Assembly: GCF_007859655.1 (NCBI RefSeq)
Contig: NZ_CP042304.1
Span: 3,226,501-3,290,500 of the forward strand
Direction: 5' to 3'
From: Devosia ginsengisoli
GTDB lineage: Bacteria > Pseudomonadota > Alphaproteobacteria > Rhizobiales > Devosiaceae
DNA length: 64,000 bases
Shown here: piece after piece, positions 44,790-53,296 of the stretch
Numbering within the stretch: position 1 is the first letter of the stretch
Layout: each line of letters opens with the position of its first letter
Notes under the pieces: generated by a model
What the model was told of the DNA's origin: nothing
Database searches by the model: none
The model's input: only the letters and a program-made list of their open reading frames with translations
Made by a program: the position numbers and the translations under genes

Positions 44790-46444
44790 GCGAAAAATCC
44801 ATGCAGATACCAGACCGCCGGCTCGCCGGCCCGATGGAAACCCTGCCGGAAAATCCAGAAGCGGCGGCCGGTTGCGTCCTCAACCACGAAATAGTCGCGC
44901 GTGCCGGCCTCGGGGTCGAATTGCGGCAGGTTGGGAATATAGGGCGGCGTCTCGCCCTTTTTCGGCTTTTCGGGCGGCACCAGTTGCAGCCGTTGGCCGC
45001 TGCGCCACCATTCCGCACCCAGCCGTTCGGGCCCGGAGGCCTTTTCGATTTTGTAGCTATCGCGCCGCCAGATCATCGAGGCGGGCAGCCCGTCAGGCAC
45101 TTCGGCATTGATGGCTACCCGTTCCGGCATGGGCAGCAGCCGCAGCGGCCGGGGCGGCACGGGCCAACCGGAATCGCGCGACCCGTCATTGGCCGCCAGC
45201 GCCGGCACCAGCCGCGCTGCCTGTTCGGGAATGTGGCTGGCCACCAATTGCGTTTTCAGCACCGCCATCGTGCCGAGCCGGCTGCTCATCCTGTCATTGA
45301 GCTGGTCGAGATCCTCGGCCACGCCCTGATGCGAGAAGGCGCCGAGCTGCACCGCATCGAGTTCGGACACCGAACTGACCGCCAGCCGGATCATGTCGAT
45401 GCCGAAGCCGGCATCATAGTCACCCTCCAGCCGCTCGGAACGGTTGGCGAAGAGCTTGGTGATATGGGTGGGGTCGCGCGTCAGCCGCGCCGAATTGACC
45501 GACAGGGCCATCACCTTGTGATCGACGCGATAGAGGAAGAGGTGGAAGGCCTGCCCGCCCTGCCCTTCGGCTTCGAGGCGAATGGCAAGCTGGATGGCCA
45601 GGTCATGGCAGGTCATCAGCACGTCATCCATCAACCCGATCGGATCGGCGAAGCGCCGCTCGGCATAAAGCTCGGCCGGCGGCAGGCGTGGCACCATCCG
45701 CTCCTCGATCATGCCATAGGCCTGGTCGAGCCGGGCCAGCAGCGACGCCCCGAACCGCGCCTGCAATGGCTTGCGCGGCCGTGGGCGGAGCTGGCCCACA
45801 TGCTTGAGCCCCATTTGCGTCAGGCCGCCGATCTGGGGTGGAGTCAGCCGCAGCGCGTGGATGGGCAGCGCATCGAGGACGCTTTCGAGATCGGCGGCTT
45901 CCACCACCTGGCTGCGCGCGAAATGGCTGATGCCCCAGGCTGCCCCGATGGTGGGGGCAATGGCGCCGGCGACGGTATAGCCGAGATCGCGCAGCCGAGT
46001 CAGCAACAGGCGCAGCATGGGCCGCTCGCCGCCGAACAGATGCGCCACCCCGGTAATATCGAGCACCAGGTCGCCGAAAGCACTAACCGCGTCCATGACC
46101 GCCACCAGCGGGCTGGCATTGGAATGCCAGTCAGCAAAATCGGCAAAGGCCGCTTCGAGCAGCGGGCGATCCATTTCGCGCACCGTCAGCCCGGGCACCA
46201 TGGCGCGGGCATCGGCCAGGTTCTGCCCGGCGCTGAGGCCCAGTCGCATGGCTTCGGCATCGACTTCAGCCAGACGCAGCCCGCCCTTGACGGGTTCATA
46301 GAGCACCAGCGGCGCCTTGAGCTGGCTATCACGCCGTTTGAGATAATCCGTCGGCCAATGCGGCAGGAACAGCACGAGGAAGCGCCGCGCGCCCGGCATG
46401 CCGGTTTGCATGGCGGCGCTGAGCAGGGAGTGTTGTGAATCCAT
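44786..46444 (-). CDS. imuB: Y-family-like mutasome protein ImuB
   Basis: A 552-residue Y-family DNA polymerase relative that acts as the adaptor of the mutasome with ImuA and DnaE2. Starts RRFLVLFLPHWPTDYLKRR, with the Y-family-like VAVMDAVSAFGDLVLDITG but without the full set of catalytic acidic residues, as usual for ImuB. A little-finger-like region and an ImuB C-terminal part (DYFVVEDATGRRFWIFRQG with HFHGAFA-type ending HGFFA) follow. ATG 46444 lies inside the imuA frame, overlapping it by 116 bases. Translationally coupled to dnaE2. Confidence 0.94.
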   Translation of the reverse strand: MDSQHSLLSAAMQTGMPGARRFLVLFLPHWPTDYLKRRDSQLKAPLVLYEPVKGGLRLAEVDAEAMRLGLSAGQNLADARAMVPGLTVREMDRPLLEAAFADFADWHSNASPLVAVMDAVSAFGDLVLDITGVAHLFGGERPMLRLLLTRLRDLGYTVAGAIAPTIGAAWGISHFARSQVVEAADLESVLDALPIHALRLTPPQIGGLTQMGLKHVGQLRPRPRKPLQARFGASLLARLDQAYGMIEERMVPRLPPAELYAERRFADPIGLMDDVLMTCHDLAIQLAIRLEAEGQGGQAFHLFLYRVDHKVMALSVNSARLTRDPTHITKLFANRSERLEGDYDAGFGIDMIRLAVSSVSELDAVQLGAFSHQGVAEDLDQLNDRMSSRLGTMAVLKTQLVASHIPEQAARLVPALAANDGSRDSGWPVPPRPLRLLPMPERVAINAEVPDGLPASMIWRRDSYKIEKASGPERLGAEWWRSGQRLQLVPPEKPKKGETPPYIPNLPQFDPEAGTRDYFVVEDATGRRFWIFRQGFHRAGEPAVWYLHGFFA

Positions 46445-47135
46445 TTTCCGTCCAACCCAGCACGAATTCGGTCTGGTTCCTGATAAGGGCGCCCTTTTCC
46501 AGCTCCGCCCGCCAGCGCAGCGGGCCCGGCGCTTTGGCGTCATAGCGCGACCGGGCACTGTGGATGGGCATGAGGCGCCAGCGCAGATGCGCCGCACTTG
46601 CCTCGCGCTCCTGCCCGTAGCGCAGCATGAAGATCGAGCCGCCCGTGGCGGCAGCGCGCAGGCTGAGCCGCCGGCTGGCGGTGAAATCGAGCAGCTTGGA
46701 ATGGCTGCCGATATCGGCCACGACAGCCGCGACCGCGCGGCAGGCAATGGCCTCCTCGATCGCCCAGAGCAGCTCGCCCATATTGCCCGCCCGCACCAGC
46801 ACCAGCGCAGCGGGATCGAGCCCGAAACTCAGCAGCCCCGGCCCATAGGGCAGGCCCAGCTTCTGCGCCTCATCGGCCAGTTGCAGGTAGATGACGGCCC
46901 GCCTTTGCGCGGTGAAGAGCCCCTTGGCCTGCGCCAGGGCAAAGCCGAGCAGAGCCCCGGCATTGCGCCGCTCGTCGGTGAAGATTTCCTGCAGCATGCC
47001 GCCGGCCAGCACCGGAAAGGCATGGCCCTGCTGCTCGACCAGCATCCGCGCTTCGGCCAGCGCCGGCTTGCGCTCGATATCGGCAATGGTTTCCCGCAGC
47101 GCGGCAAGGCGCTGTTGCTGGTCGGGCGCGGGCAT
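46329..47135 (-). CDS. imuA: Mutasome protein ImuA (SulA/RecA-like)
   Basis: A 268-residue RecA/SulA-like ImuA. The start LAALRETIADIERKPALAEA, the core ALAQAKGLFTAQRRAVIYLQLADEAQ (given in parts) and PYGPGLLSFGLDPAALVLVRAGN are typical of alphaproteobacterial ImuA. Homologues lack a functional P-loop and recruit the polymerases. ATG 47135 has GAGGA 8 bases upstream. It overlaps imuB by 116 bases. A LexA box lies 18 bases upstream of the ATG. Confidence 0.92.
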   Translation of the reverse strand: MPAPDQQQRLAALRETIADIERKPALAEARMLVEQQGHAFPVLAGGMLQEIFTDERRNAGALLGFALAQAKGLFTAQRRAVIYLQLADEAQKLGLPYGPGLLSFGLDPAALVLVRAGNMGELLWAIEEAIACRAVAAVVADIGSHSKLLDFTASRRLSLRAAATGGSIFMLRYGQEREASAAHLRWRLMPIHSARSRYDAKAPGPLRWRAELEKGALIRNQTEFVLGWTENGFTTLPAQRRHANRHAGRAALPRAVPAALADGLSQTA

Positions 47136-47152
47136 CGCACCAATCCTCAAGT

Positions 47153-47167
47153 GAACAAAACGGGAAC
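47153..47167 (-). promoter_or_regulatory. LexA operator (SOS box)
   Basis: On the minus strand GTTC-CCGTTTT-GTTC, an exact alphaproteobacterial LexA box (GTTC-N7-GTTC; GAAC at 47153-47156 and 47164-47167 on the plus strand). It sits 18 bases upstream of the imuA start and would repress the whole mutasome until DNA damage. Confidence 0.92.
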
Positions 47168-47370
47168 ATTTAGACTCCGAATCTCCGCGGAGTCGAGTCC
47201 TTTTCGCGTGAACGTGTGTGGCCCTTGCGCATCAAGCCCGGTCAAGAGCGCGTGACCCGGGCCCTCACCCATTCACGCCGGGGAGCCGGACTGCTAATTC
47301 TGCCGCCTGCCTGCCTCCCGGCGTGCAACCCTTTCGCCACTCCTGCCGCTCCCCGAAGGAGGCTTGCGCC

Positions 47371-47811
47371 ATGTTCGAGGCTATTACCCGCCTGTTCAAC
47401 AAGCCCGAAACCATGCTGTCCAACCACGACCCCAAGCTGGCCGTGGCGGCCTTGCTGGTGCATCTGGCCGCCGTGGACGGGCAGATGAAGGACGAGGAGC
47501 GCAACGCCATCAAGGGCGCGCTGGCCGACCATTATGACATGGACGAAGCCGCCGTGGATAAACTGGTCCGCGAGGCCGCCATGCGTGATGCCGAGGCGGT
47601 GGATTTCTACAAATTCACCTCGGGCCTGACCCAGCTCGACATGGAAGACCGCATCGAAATCGTGCGCATGATGTGGATGGTGGTGTTTGCCGACAAGCAG
47701 AACCACGAGCTGGAAGACAATATGGTCTGGCGCATTGCCGAACTGATCGGCGTGTCCAGCCGCGACCGCACCATATTGCGCCATCAGGTCGGTCGCGCCG
47801 AGAAGGCTTGA
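47371..47811 (+). CDS. TerB family tellurite-resistance-like protein
   Basis: A 146-residue helical protein with the TerB/DjlA N-terminal type fold: AVAALLVHLAAVDGQMKDEE with acidic DGQMxxEE (metal-binding type), ADHYDMDEAAVDKL, and the second EF-like half MMWMVVFADKQNHELEDNMV with WRIAELIGVSSRDR. Function of the family in non-tellurite organisms is unknown. AAGGAGG at 47355-47361 precedes ATG 47371; the upstream open frame has no support. Divergent from imuA across 235 bases. Confidence 0.88.
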   Translation: MFEAITRLFNKPETMLSNHDPKLAVAALLVHLAAVDGQMKDEERNAIKGALADHYDMDEAAVDKLVREAAMRDAEAVDFYKFTSGLTQLDMEDRIEIVRMMWMVVFADKQNHELEDNMVWRIAELIGVSSRDRTILRHQVGRAEKA

Positions 47812-47832
47812 GAGCGTTCCAATGGCGGGTGA

Positions 47833-48378
47833 TTAATAGGCCTCGAACGTGCCGATGACCTCGACCTCGTCATTGGCGCAATCGAAATCTCCCGATTTAT
47901 CGGCCGCCTCGCGCGCCAGTTCGTTGGCATTTTCATTGGCCACCGCGTCGATATAGGCGATGTGGCACATATTGCCCTCGACCAGCTGCGTCACCACCAG
48001 CACCTGCCCCTTGTCCACCCCGGTTTCCGGATCGGCGGTGTGATAGCGCACGATAGTGGCGATCGGCATCCAGCGGCCCAGGTCATTGCTGAGCCGCCAT
48101 TCGAGCTTTTCACCCAGCCGGTTGAAGGGCGGCAATGTCTGCCAGCGATCGGACGGATCGATATTGAAACCATAGGCCAGTGAAAAGCGCAGGTCGCCTT
48201 CGCTGACCATCAGCGGATAGCCCTTGTAGCCGGGACAGGCCCAGCTGGCGCCGAAATCATCGGCGTCGAGCACCAGGCATTCGTCCAGGTCGAGATCGGT
48301 ATAGGCGCTGTTGAATGCGGCCTGCGCCGGCGTGGCGAGGGCGGCAATTGCGAGCATGGCGGCCAGAATCTGTTTCAT
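47833..48378 (-). CDS. Secreted hypothetical protein
   Basis: A 181-residue protein with a signal peptide (MKQILAAMLAIAALATPAQA-A). The mature part is acidic with several Cys (CLVL, ASWACPG, CHIAYI, FDCAND), WQTLPPFNRLGEKLEWRL and a hydrophobic VLVVTQLVEGN segment. I recognise no family. ATG 48378 has GAGGA 4-5 bases upstream. Divergent from ppa. Confidence 0.8.
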   Translation of the reverse strand: MKQILAAMLAIAALATPAQAAFNSAYTDLDLDECLVLDADDFGASWACPGYKGYPLMVSEGDLRFSLAYGFNIDPSDRWQTLPPFNRLGEKLEWRLSNDLGRWMPIATIVRYHTADPETGVDKGQVLVVTQLVEGNMCHIAYIDAVANENANELAREAADKSGDFDCANDEVEVIGTFEAY

Positions 48379-48499
48379 CACATTCCTCGCTGGGCAGGAC
48401 GGGACAGGCAGGGTTGCGCCAAACTGGCTTGCCTTTGCGGCCTCGGTTGGGCACAACGCAGCCACTTTGTCGCCTCCCCCGATGAATGAGACCTGAACC

Positions 48500-49033
48500 A
48501 TGAATATCGACGCCATCCCCACCGGCAAGAACCCGCCCGACGACCTCAATGTCATCATCGAAGTGCCCATGGGCGGCGAGCCGATCAAGTACGAAATCGA
48601 CAAGGCCAGTGGCGCGCTGTTCGTCGACCGCTTCCTCTATACGCCGATGCGTTATCCGGGCAATTACGGCTTCGTGCCCCACACTTTGTGCGGCGATGGC
48701 GATCCGCTCGACGTCATCATGATGAATTCGCGGCCTCTGGTGCCCGGCGCGGTCGTCCGCTGCCGCCCGATCGGCGTGCTGTTCATGGAAGATGATGGCG
48801 GCCAGGACGAGAAAATCCTTGCCCTTCCGGTGCCGAAGCTGACCCGCATGTATGACGAGATCAAGGATATCGCCGACATGCAGGCTATCCAGGTCGAGCG
48901 CGTGAAGCACTTCTTCACCCACTACAAGGATCTCGAGCCCGGCAAATGGGCCAAGATCAGCCATGTCGGCGGCTATGAGGACGCCAAGAAGGTGATCCTC
49001 AATTCCATCGCCATGGCCCAGGCCGCCAAGTAG
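48500..49033 (+). CDS. ppa: Inorganic pyrophosphatase (soluble, family I)
   Basis: A 177-residue family I enzyme hydrolysing PPi. All signatures are present: [38 protein letters not shown] with the catalytic D-D pair, and GDEKI-like [11 protein letters not shown]. Hexameric type as in most proteobacteria. A membrane H+-pumping PPase is encoded 5 kb away (hppA), so the cell has two routes for PPi. Confidence 0.96.
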   Translation: MNIDAIPTGKNPPDDLNVIIEVPMGGEPIKYEIDKASGALFVDRFLYTPMRYPGNYGFVPHTLCGDGDPLDVIMMNSRPLVPGAVVRCRPIGVLFMEDDGGQDEKILALPVPKLTRMYDEIKDIADMQAIQVERVKHFFTHYKDLEPGKWAKISHVGGYEDAKKVILNSIAMAQAAK

Positions 49034-49055
49034 GCCGGCCTCATCCCTGCCGCAT

Positions 49056-49092
49056 GGATTGTGCATGCCGGTAAGCGGTTCATGCACAATCC
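49056..49092. promoter_or_regulatory. perfect 12-bp inverted repeat before the serine hydrolase gene
   Basis: GGATTGTGCATG (49056-49067) and CATGCACAATCC (49081-49092) with a 13-base loop. It begins 23 bases after the ppa stop, and the right arm abuts the GGAGG of the next gene. It lacks a T-tract, so it may be an operator or an RNA switch that hides the ribosome-binding site rather than a terminator. Confidence 0.6.
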
Positions 49093-49102
49093 GGAGGCTC
49101 CG

Positions 49103-50488
49103 ATGCAACGCGCCCTCGCCACACTGGCTATCGCCGCCCTGATCGCCATGCCGCTGCCGGCCCAGGCGGCAGACATGCCATCCGACGCCGAGATCGCGCA
49201 AATCCTGGCCGACCGCATCGACCGCGACCAGGCCAACGTGGCCATATCGGTGGCGGTGATCGAGGGTGGCGTGCCGCGCTTCGTGTCGCATGGCACGCTG
49301 TCCAGGGACGATCCGACGCCGGTCGACGAGCATACTGTGTTCGAGGCCGGCTCGATCACCAAACTCATGACCAACCTGCTGCTGGCGCAGCTGGTGGTCG
49401 ATGGGCAGATCGATCTCGACGCACCGCTGACCGACTATCTGCCCGCGGGCACCGTACTGCCCGAACGCGACGGCAAAGCGATCACCGCCTTCGACCTCGC
49501 CACCCATACCGCGGGCTTTTCCAGCCTGCCGGAAGAGTTGATCGCCAGGGGCGCGGCCAATCCCTATTCGGGCTATGGTGCCGATGCGCTGATGGCGTGG
49601 ATCGCCGCATATGAGCTGCCGCGCGATATCGGCGAAACATTCGAATATTCCAATGTCGGTGTCACCCTGCTGGCCCAGGCCATCGAACATGTAAGCGGCA
49701 AGCCCTATGCCGAGCTGCTGCAGGAGCAGATTCTCGATCCCCTCGACATGAGCGAGACCAGCCTTGCCACGACGCCCGGCCCCATTGCCGACATGGCGAC
49801 CGGCCACGACGCGGCGGGCGAACCGGTGCCCAATTGGGATTTCGACGCCTTTGCCCCTGTCGGCGCGCTGGTCAGCACCACCGCCGACCTCGCCAAATTC
49901 ATCGCTGCCGCCAGCGGCGCGGTGGAAAGCCCGCTGGCGCCGGCTTTCGCCATCATGCTGGAGCGCACGCGGCCCACCGGCGGAGCGGGCGAGGTGATCG
50001 GGCTGGGCTGGTTCAACCTGACCGAAGGCGGCCTCGATATTGCCTGGCACAATGGCATAACCGGCGGCTATCGCAGCTTTGCCGGCTATGATCGCACCAC
50101 CGGCAATGGCGTCGTGGTGCTGTCCAGTATGGTGACCGAGGCCGGCATCGAGGATATCGGCCTGCATCTGCTTGATCCCTCCCTGCCGCTGCGACCCCAG
50201 CCGACGCCGCGGGAAGTCGCCGAAATCGACAAGGCTATTCTGCCCGCCTATGCCGGCGAATATCTGCTGGCGCCGGGCGTCACCATCACCGTGACGGCAG
50301 AGGGCGAGCAGCTCTTTGCCCAGTTGACCGGGCAGGCGCGTTTTGAAATCTTCCCGGAAAGCGAAAAGCGCTTCTTCTTCCGGGTGGTCGATGCCCAGAT
50401 CACCTTTGCCGATCCGGTGGAGGGCGCTGCACCAAGCCTGATGCTGCACCAGAACGGACAGAATATGACAGCGATCCGCGTGCCATGA
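49103..50488 (+). CDS. Secreted serine hydrolase (class C beta-lactamase-like)
   Basis: A 461-residue protein with signal peptide (MQRALATLAIAALIAMPLPA) and a beta-lactamase/penicillin-binding domain: SxxK in GSITKLMTN, YxN in EYSNVGVTL, and the third-motif region IAWHNGITGGYRS (HxG instead of KTG). These motifs mark the class C / D-alanyl-D-alanine carboxypeptidase-esterase group, not necessarily antibiotic resistance. A C-terminal ~100-residue beta domain (YAGEYLLAPGVTITV) is of the DUF3471 type. ATG 49103 follows CGGAGG. Overlaps the next gene by ATGA. Confidence 0.9.
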   Translation: MQRALATLAIAALIAMPLPAQAADMPSDAEIAQILADRIDRDQANVAISVAVIEGGVPRFVSHGTLSRDDPTPVDEHTVFEAGSITKLMTNLLLAQLVVDGQIDLDAPLTDYLPAGTVLPERDGKAITAFDLATHTAGFSSLPEELIARGAANPYSGYGADALMAWIAAYELPRDIGETFEYSNVGVTLLAQAIEHVSGKPYAELLQEQILDPLDMSETSLATTPGPIADMATGHDAAGEPVPNWDFDAFAPVGALVSTTADLAKFIAAASGAVESPLAPAFAIMLERTRPTGGAGEVIGLGWFNLTEGGLDIAWHNGITGGYRSFAGYDRTTGNGVVVLSSMVTEAGIEDIGLHLLDPSLPLRPQPTPREVAEIDKAILPAYAGEYLLAPGVTITVTAEGEQLFAQLTGQARFEIFPESEKRFFFRVVDAQITFADPVEGAAPSLMLHQNGQNMTAIRVP

Positions 50489-51126
50489 CCGGTCGTATCG
50501 TCATCCTCAACGGCGCCCCGCGCTCCGGCAAATCCTCCATTGCCAAGGCCATGCAGGCGCAATTGCCGGGCCACTGGATCAATCTGGGCGTCGATGCCCA
50601 GAATGCCAGTCTACCGCCAGCACTGCTGCCGGGGATAGGTTTGCGGCCGGGCGGGGAAATGCCCGAACTGGAGCCTGACGTGGTGCGGCTCTTTTCTGCG
50701 CTCTACGACGCCATCGCCGCCCATGCGCGGCAGGGTTTCGACGTGGTGGCCGACCTTGGCCATCACGACTTCTATTCGGCCCCGCTCGGCATCCTGCCGG
50801 CCTGCGCCCGGCGCATGGTCGGACTCGATGTGCTGTTCGTGGGGGTGCTCTGCCCCATCGAAACCATCATGCGCCGCCGCAATGCCGATCCGCAGGGCGG
50901 CTTTTATGCGGCGGGCGAGGGCGTACCCGACCCGGTGCGCCGCTGGCAGGAAGCGGTGCATGTACCGGGCATTTACGACCTTGTGGTCGATACCGGCACG
51001 ACGCCCCCGGAGGCCTGCGCGCAGGCCATTGCTGCGGCTTTGGCCAATCCCCCAGAGCAGCGCGCCTTCGAAAAGCTCGCCGCTATGAGCCCAGCCCCAT
51101 CCGCGCCAGCAGGCGACCGCGCCTGA
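50485..51126 (+). CDS. Chloramphenicol phosphotransferase-like (CPT family) kinase
   Basis: A 213-residue P-loop kinase of the CPT family: Walker A GAPRSGKSSIAKAMQ (about 10-24), the DxH-type DLGHHDFYSAPL, and the lid MRRRNADPQGG. In Streptomyces CPT phosphorylates chloramphenicol, but many bacterial members have unknown small-molecule substrates. Coupled by ATGA to the serine hydrolase. Its 3' end overlaps the convergent cytochrome b561 gene by 44 bases. Confidence 0.83.
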   Translation: MTGRIVILNGAPRSGKSSIAKAMQAQLPGHWINLGVDAQNASLPPALLPGIGLRPGGEMPELEPDVVRLFSALYDAIAAHARQGFDVVADLGHHDFYSAPLGILPACARRMVGLDVLFVGVLCPIETIMRRRNADPQGGFYAAGEGVPDPVRRWQEAVHVPGIYDLVVDTGTTPPEACAQAIAAALANPPEQRAFEKLAAMSPAPSAPAGDRA

Positions 51127-51619
51127 CGAACTGGTGCCACAAAGCCGCTCCGATATGGCCGATCAGCAGCACGATCAGCGCCCGTGCCAGCAGACCATGC
51201 ACGGTGAAGGGCGGCGCCAGGGTGAAATCGGGCAGTGGCAGCGGCGCGGCGCCGGCCAGTTGCGCCCCGCCGCCGCTGAGGATGAGCGTGGCAATGCCGC
51301 TCGAAACCATGACGAGAATGACGGCATAGAGCCCGTAATGGACGACGTGGGAGGCCAGAACCTGCCCACGCGACAGGCCGGTTGCATCGGCCGGTCGGCG
51401 GTCGAGGAACAGCCACCACACAATGCGCAACAGCGTCAGCACCCCGATCAGTGCGCCCGTGATAGCGTGGCCGCGCAACAGGGTGAGCTTGACCGCCTCG
51501 TCCTCTGTATTGGCGGCGGTGAGGCCGCTGGCCAGCATGCCGAGAATGGCCAGGGCGGTGATCCAGTGGATGGCGATGGCGACACTGCCATAGCGGGTCG
51601 GACTGCTGGTGAGCGGCAT
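51083..51619 (-). CDS. Cytochrome b561-type membrane protein
   Basis: A 178-residue four-helix haem protein. Haem-ligand His residues fall where expected: IAIHWITALAIL, LLRGHAITGALIGVL, ASHVVHYGLYAVIL and FTVHGLLARALIVLLIGHIG. These cytochromes pass electrons across the membrane. ATG 51619 has AAGGAG upstream. Divergent from a MarR gene with a shared operator, so probably under its control. Confidence 0.87.
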   Translation of the reverse strand: MPLTSSPTRYGSVAIAIHWITALAILGMLASGLTAANTEDEAVKLTLLRGHAITGALIGVLTLLRIVWWLFLDRRPADATGLSRGQVLASHVVHYGLYAVILVMVSSGIATLILSGGGAQLAGAAPLPLPDFTLAPPFTVHGLLARALIVLLIGHIGAALWHQFVRRGRLLARMGLGS

Positions 51620-51654
51620 GACAGGCTCCTTGCGGGGCATTGGCTGAGGCGTTA

Positions 51655-51692
51655 TAGATAGCACACTATGTATTTAGATAGCAAGCTATGTA
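51655..51692. promoter_or_regulatory. double operator for the MarR-type regulator
   Basis: Two 18-bp near-identical copies, TAGATAGCACACTATGTA (51655-51672) and TAGATAGCAAGCTATGTA (51675-51692), start 20 bases apart. Each holds an inverted repeat (ATAGC-AA-GCTAT in the second). They lie between the divergent cytochrome b561 and marR genes, the second touching the marR ATG. Confidence 0.8.
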
Positions 51693-51693
51693 A

Positions 51694-52143
51694 ATGGTCC
51701 TGACCCGCGAAACCTCCGCCGGTTACATGGCCAACTGGGCCGCGCGCCTGTTCAGCCGCGAACTGGAGCGGCAGCTCGCCCCGACAGGCATCGCCCCGGC
51801 CTATATGCCGGTGCTGTTTGCCCTGGCCGATGGCAGCACGCTGACGCAGAAGGAGCTGGCCCGCCGCGCCGCGGTGGAACAGCCCACCATGGCAGCCACG
51901 CTCAAGCGTATGGAACGCGACGGTATGATACACCGGCGGCAGGACCCCGGGGATAAACGCAGCGCCCTGGTGGCGCTGACGCCGCTGGCGCTGGGCAAGG
52001 TGGAAACAGTGGAGCGCGTGGTGAGTGCCATCAATGCACTGGCGCTGGAACAGCTCGATGCCGGGGAGCGGCAGCAATTCCTGGGCCTGCTCGGCCGCGT
52101 CATCGCCGTGCTGGAAGCGCAGGATGCCGACCTCGGATCATGA
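51694..52143 (+). CDS. MarR family transcriptional regulator
   Basis: A 149-residue winged-helix MarR protein: helix-turn-helix TQKELARRAAVEQPTMAATLKRME (recognition helix), wing DGMIHRRQDPGDKRSALVALT and the dimerisation helices at both ends. DPGDKR is the family hallmark. ATG 51694 has no clear Shine-Dalgarno because the operator occupies that place, so it may be leaderless or start at ATG 51727. It probably represses itself and the divergent cytochrome gene. Confidence 0.93.
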   Translation: MVLTRETSAGYMANWAARLFSRELERQLAPTGIAPAYMPVLFALADGSTLTQKELARRAAVEQPTMAATLKRMERDGMIHRRQDPGDKRSALVALTPLALGKVETVERVVSAINALALEQLDAGERQQFLGLLGRVIAVLEAQDADLGS

Positions 52144-52166
52144 GTTACCCACACCGCGCAAGATCT

Positions 52167-52317
52167 CCCTTCTCCCCTTGCGGGAGAAGGTGCCCGAAGG
52201 GCGGATGAGGGGTTGCTTCCACAGTCATCGAAGCATGGGATGACGCAGAACCCCTCACCCTGACATTTCTGCTGAACGCAGAAATGTCGTCCCTCTCCCA
52301 CAAGGGGAGAGGGGAAG
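52167..52317. repeat. intergenic palindromic repeat, family D
   Basis: CCCTTCTCCCCTTGCGGGAG with AAGGTGCCCGAAGGGCGG, and inverted CCCTCTCCCACAAGGGGAGA. Inside is a hairpin CATTTCTGC-TGAA-CGCAGAAATG. It lies between convergent marR and the RibD-like gene. Confidence 0.75.
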
Positions 52318-52326
52318 GGCGATGTG

Positions 52327-52881
52327 TTAATCCGCCCGCTTGCCATAGGTCAGCACGGCATTGCCCTTGCTGGTGATCTGGCTGTTGATGAGCTCCAGCC
52401 GCGTGGTGGGCGTGCCGTCTTCGAACAGGCGCTTGCCCTTGCCGGCAATGACCGGGTGGACGATGAGGGTCAATTCATCCAGCAGCCCGGCCAGCGTGAG
52501 CTGGCTGACCAGCGACAGACCGCCCATCGCAGCGATCGTGCCGCCCTGCTGCTGCTTGAGATCGCGCACGAACGCTTCGAGATCGCCCTCGATCAGGGTG
52601 GAATTCTGCCAGGCGAGATCGGCCTGTTTCAGCGTGCGCGAGGCGACGAATTTGGCAACATTGTTGATATAGGCGCCGAAATCCATGTCCTCGCCGGCAT
52701 TGGGCCAGTAGCCCGCCCATTCCTGATAGCCCTTGCGGCCCAGCAGCACCGTATCGACATCACCCATGACGCTGCCGAGCAGCGCGCCCAATTCGTCGTC
52801 AAAACTATCGAACTGGAACTGGTCCGGGGCCTCGGCCACGCCATCGATGGAATAGAACAGGCCTGCAGTCAGTTTACGCAT
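52327..52881 (-). CDS. RibD C-terminal / dihydrofolate-reductase-fold protein
   Basis: A 184-residue single-domain reductase of the RibD_C/DHFR superfamily (KLTAGLFYSIDGVAEAPDQF at the N-terminus, DTVLLGRKGYQEWAGYWP, GGTIAAMGGLSLVSQLTLAG with the NADPH loop, ELTLIVHPVIAGKGKRLF). Family members in this stand-alone form are common in soil bacteria and of unknown substrate. ATG 52881 has GGGAG upstream. Monocistronic. Confidence 0.9.
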   Translation of the reverse strand: MRKLTAGLFYSIDGVAEAPDQFQFDSFDDELGALLGSVMGDVDTVLLGRKGYQEWAGYWPNAGEDMDFGAYINNVAKFVASRTLKQADLAWQNSTLIEGDLEAFVRDLKQQQGGTIAAMGGLSLVSQLTLAGLLDELTLIVHPVIAGKGKRLFEDGTPTTRLELINSQITSKGNAVLTYGKRAD

Positions 52882-53041
52882 TGGTATTCTCCCGTGTGTC
52901 TGGCAACCCTCCCGGCCGCCATCTGACAGGGCGACGAGCGGGGCAACAGGACTTCGACATTTTGCCGCGAAGTTTTTTGCAACGCGTTCGCCTGGATGGC
53001 CATCCGGCCTCCGGTGTCGCGTATGGATGACAACGAGCGAA

Positions 53042-53100
53042 CCCCGAGACGGCCTTCGCCCCTGAGGTATTTTTAATATGAGACGGAAGCCGTCTCGGGG
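53042..53100. repeat. nested inverted repeat in a gene-free stretch
   Basis: CCCCGAGACGGC (53042-53053) pairs with GCCGTCTCGGGG (53089-53100), and the inner GAGACGG-AAG-CCGTCTC (53080-53096) forms an alternative hairpin. An AT-rich loop (TATTTTTAATA) lies between. It is in 52882-53545, a 664-base stretch without a gene I can support; small open frames there lack ribosome-binding sites. Confidence 0.7.
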
Positions 53101-53296
53101 TGCCGGTTTTTGGAACAGTACGGGGGTCGCGCACACGCTTCCGCCCGGACTCGGACCTGCGCAGCGGCGAGCCGCGCCCAGCCCCCTCCACCACTGTTCG
53201 CCTGCAGGCCGCCCATGCGGAGGGATGGGAGGAGGATACGCTCAGTTTTGGGGAGGGGGATAAGATGGATAAGTTCACTGCCGTTTCCCCAACCAC

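Noticed and set aside
49103..50488. True antibiotic-resistance beta-lactamase
   Set aside because: The third motif is HNG rather than KTG and a DUF3471-like domain follows, which fits esterases/peptidases of class C type better.
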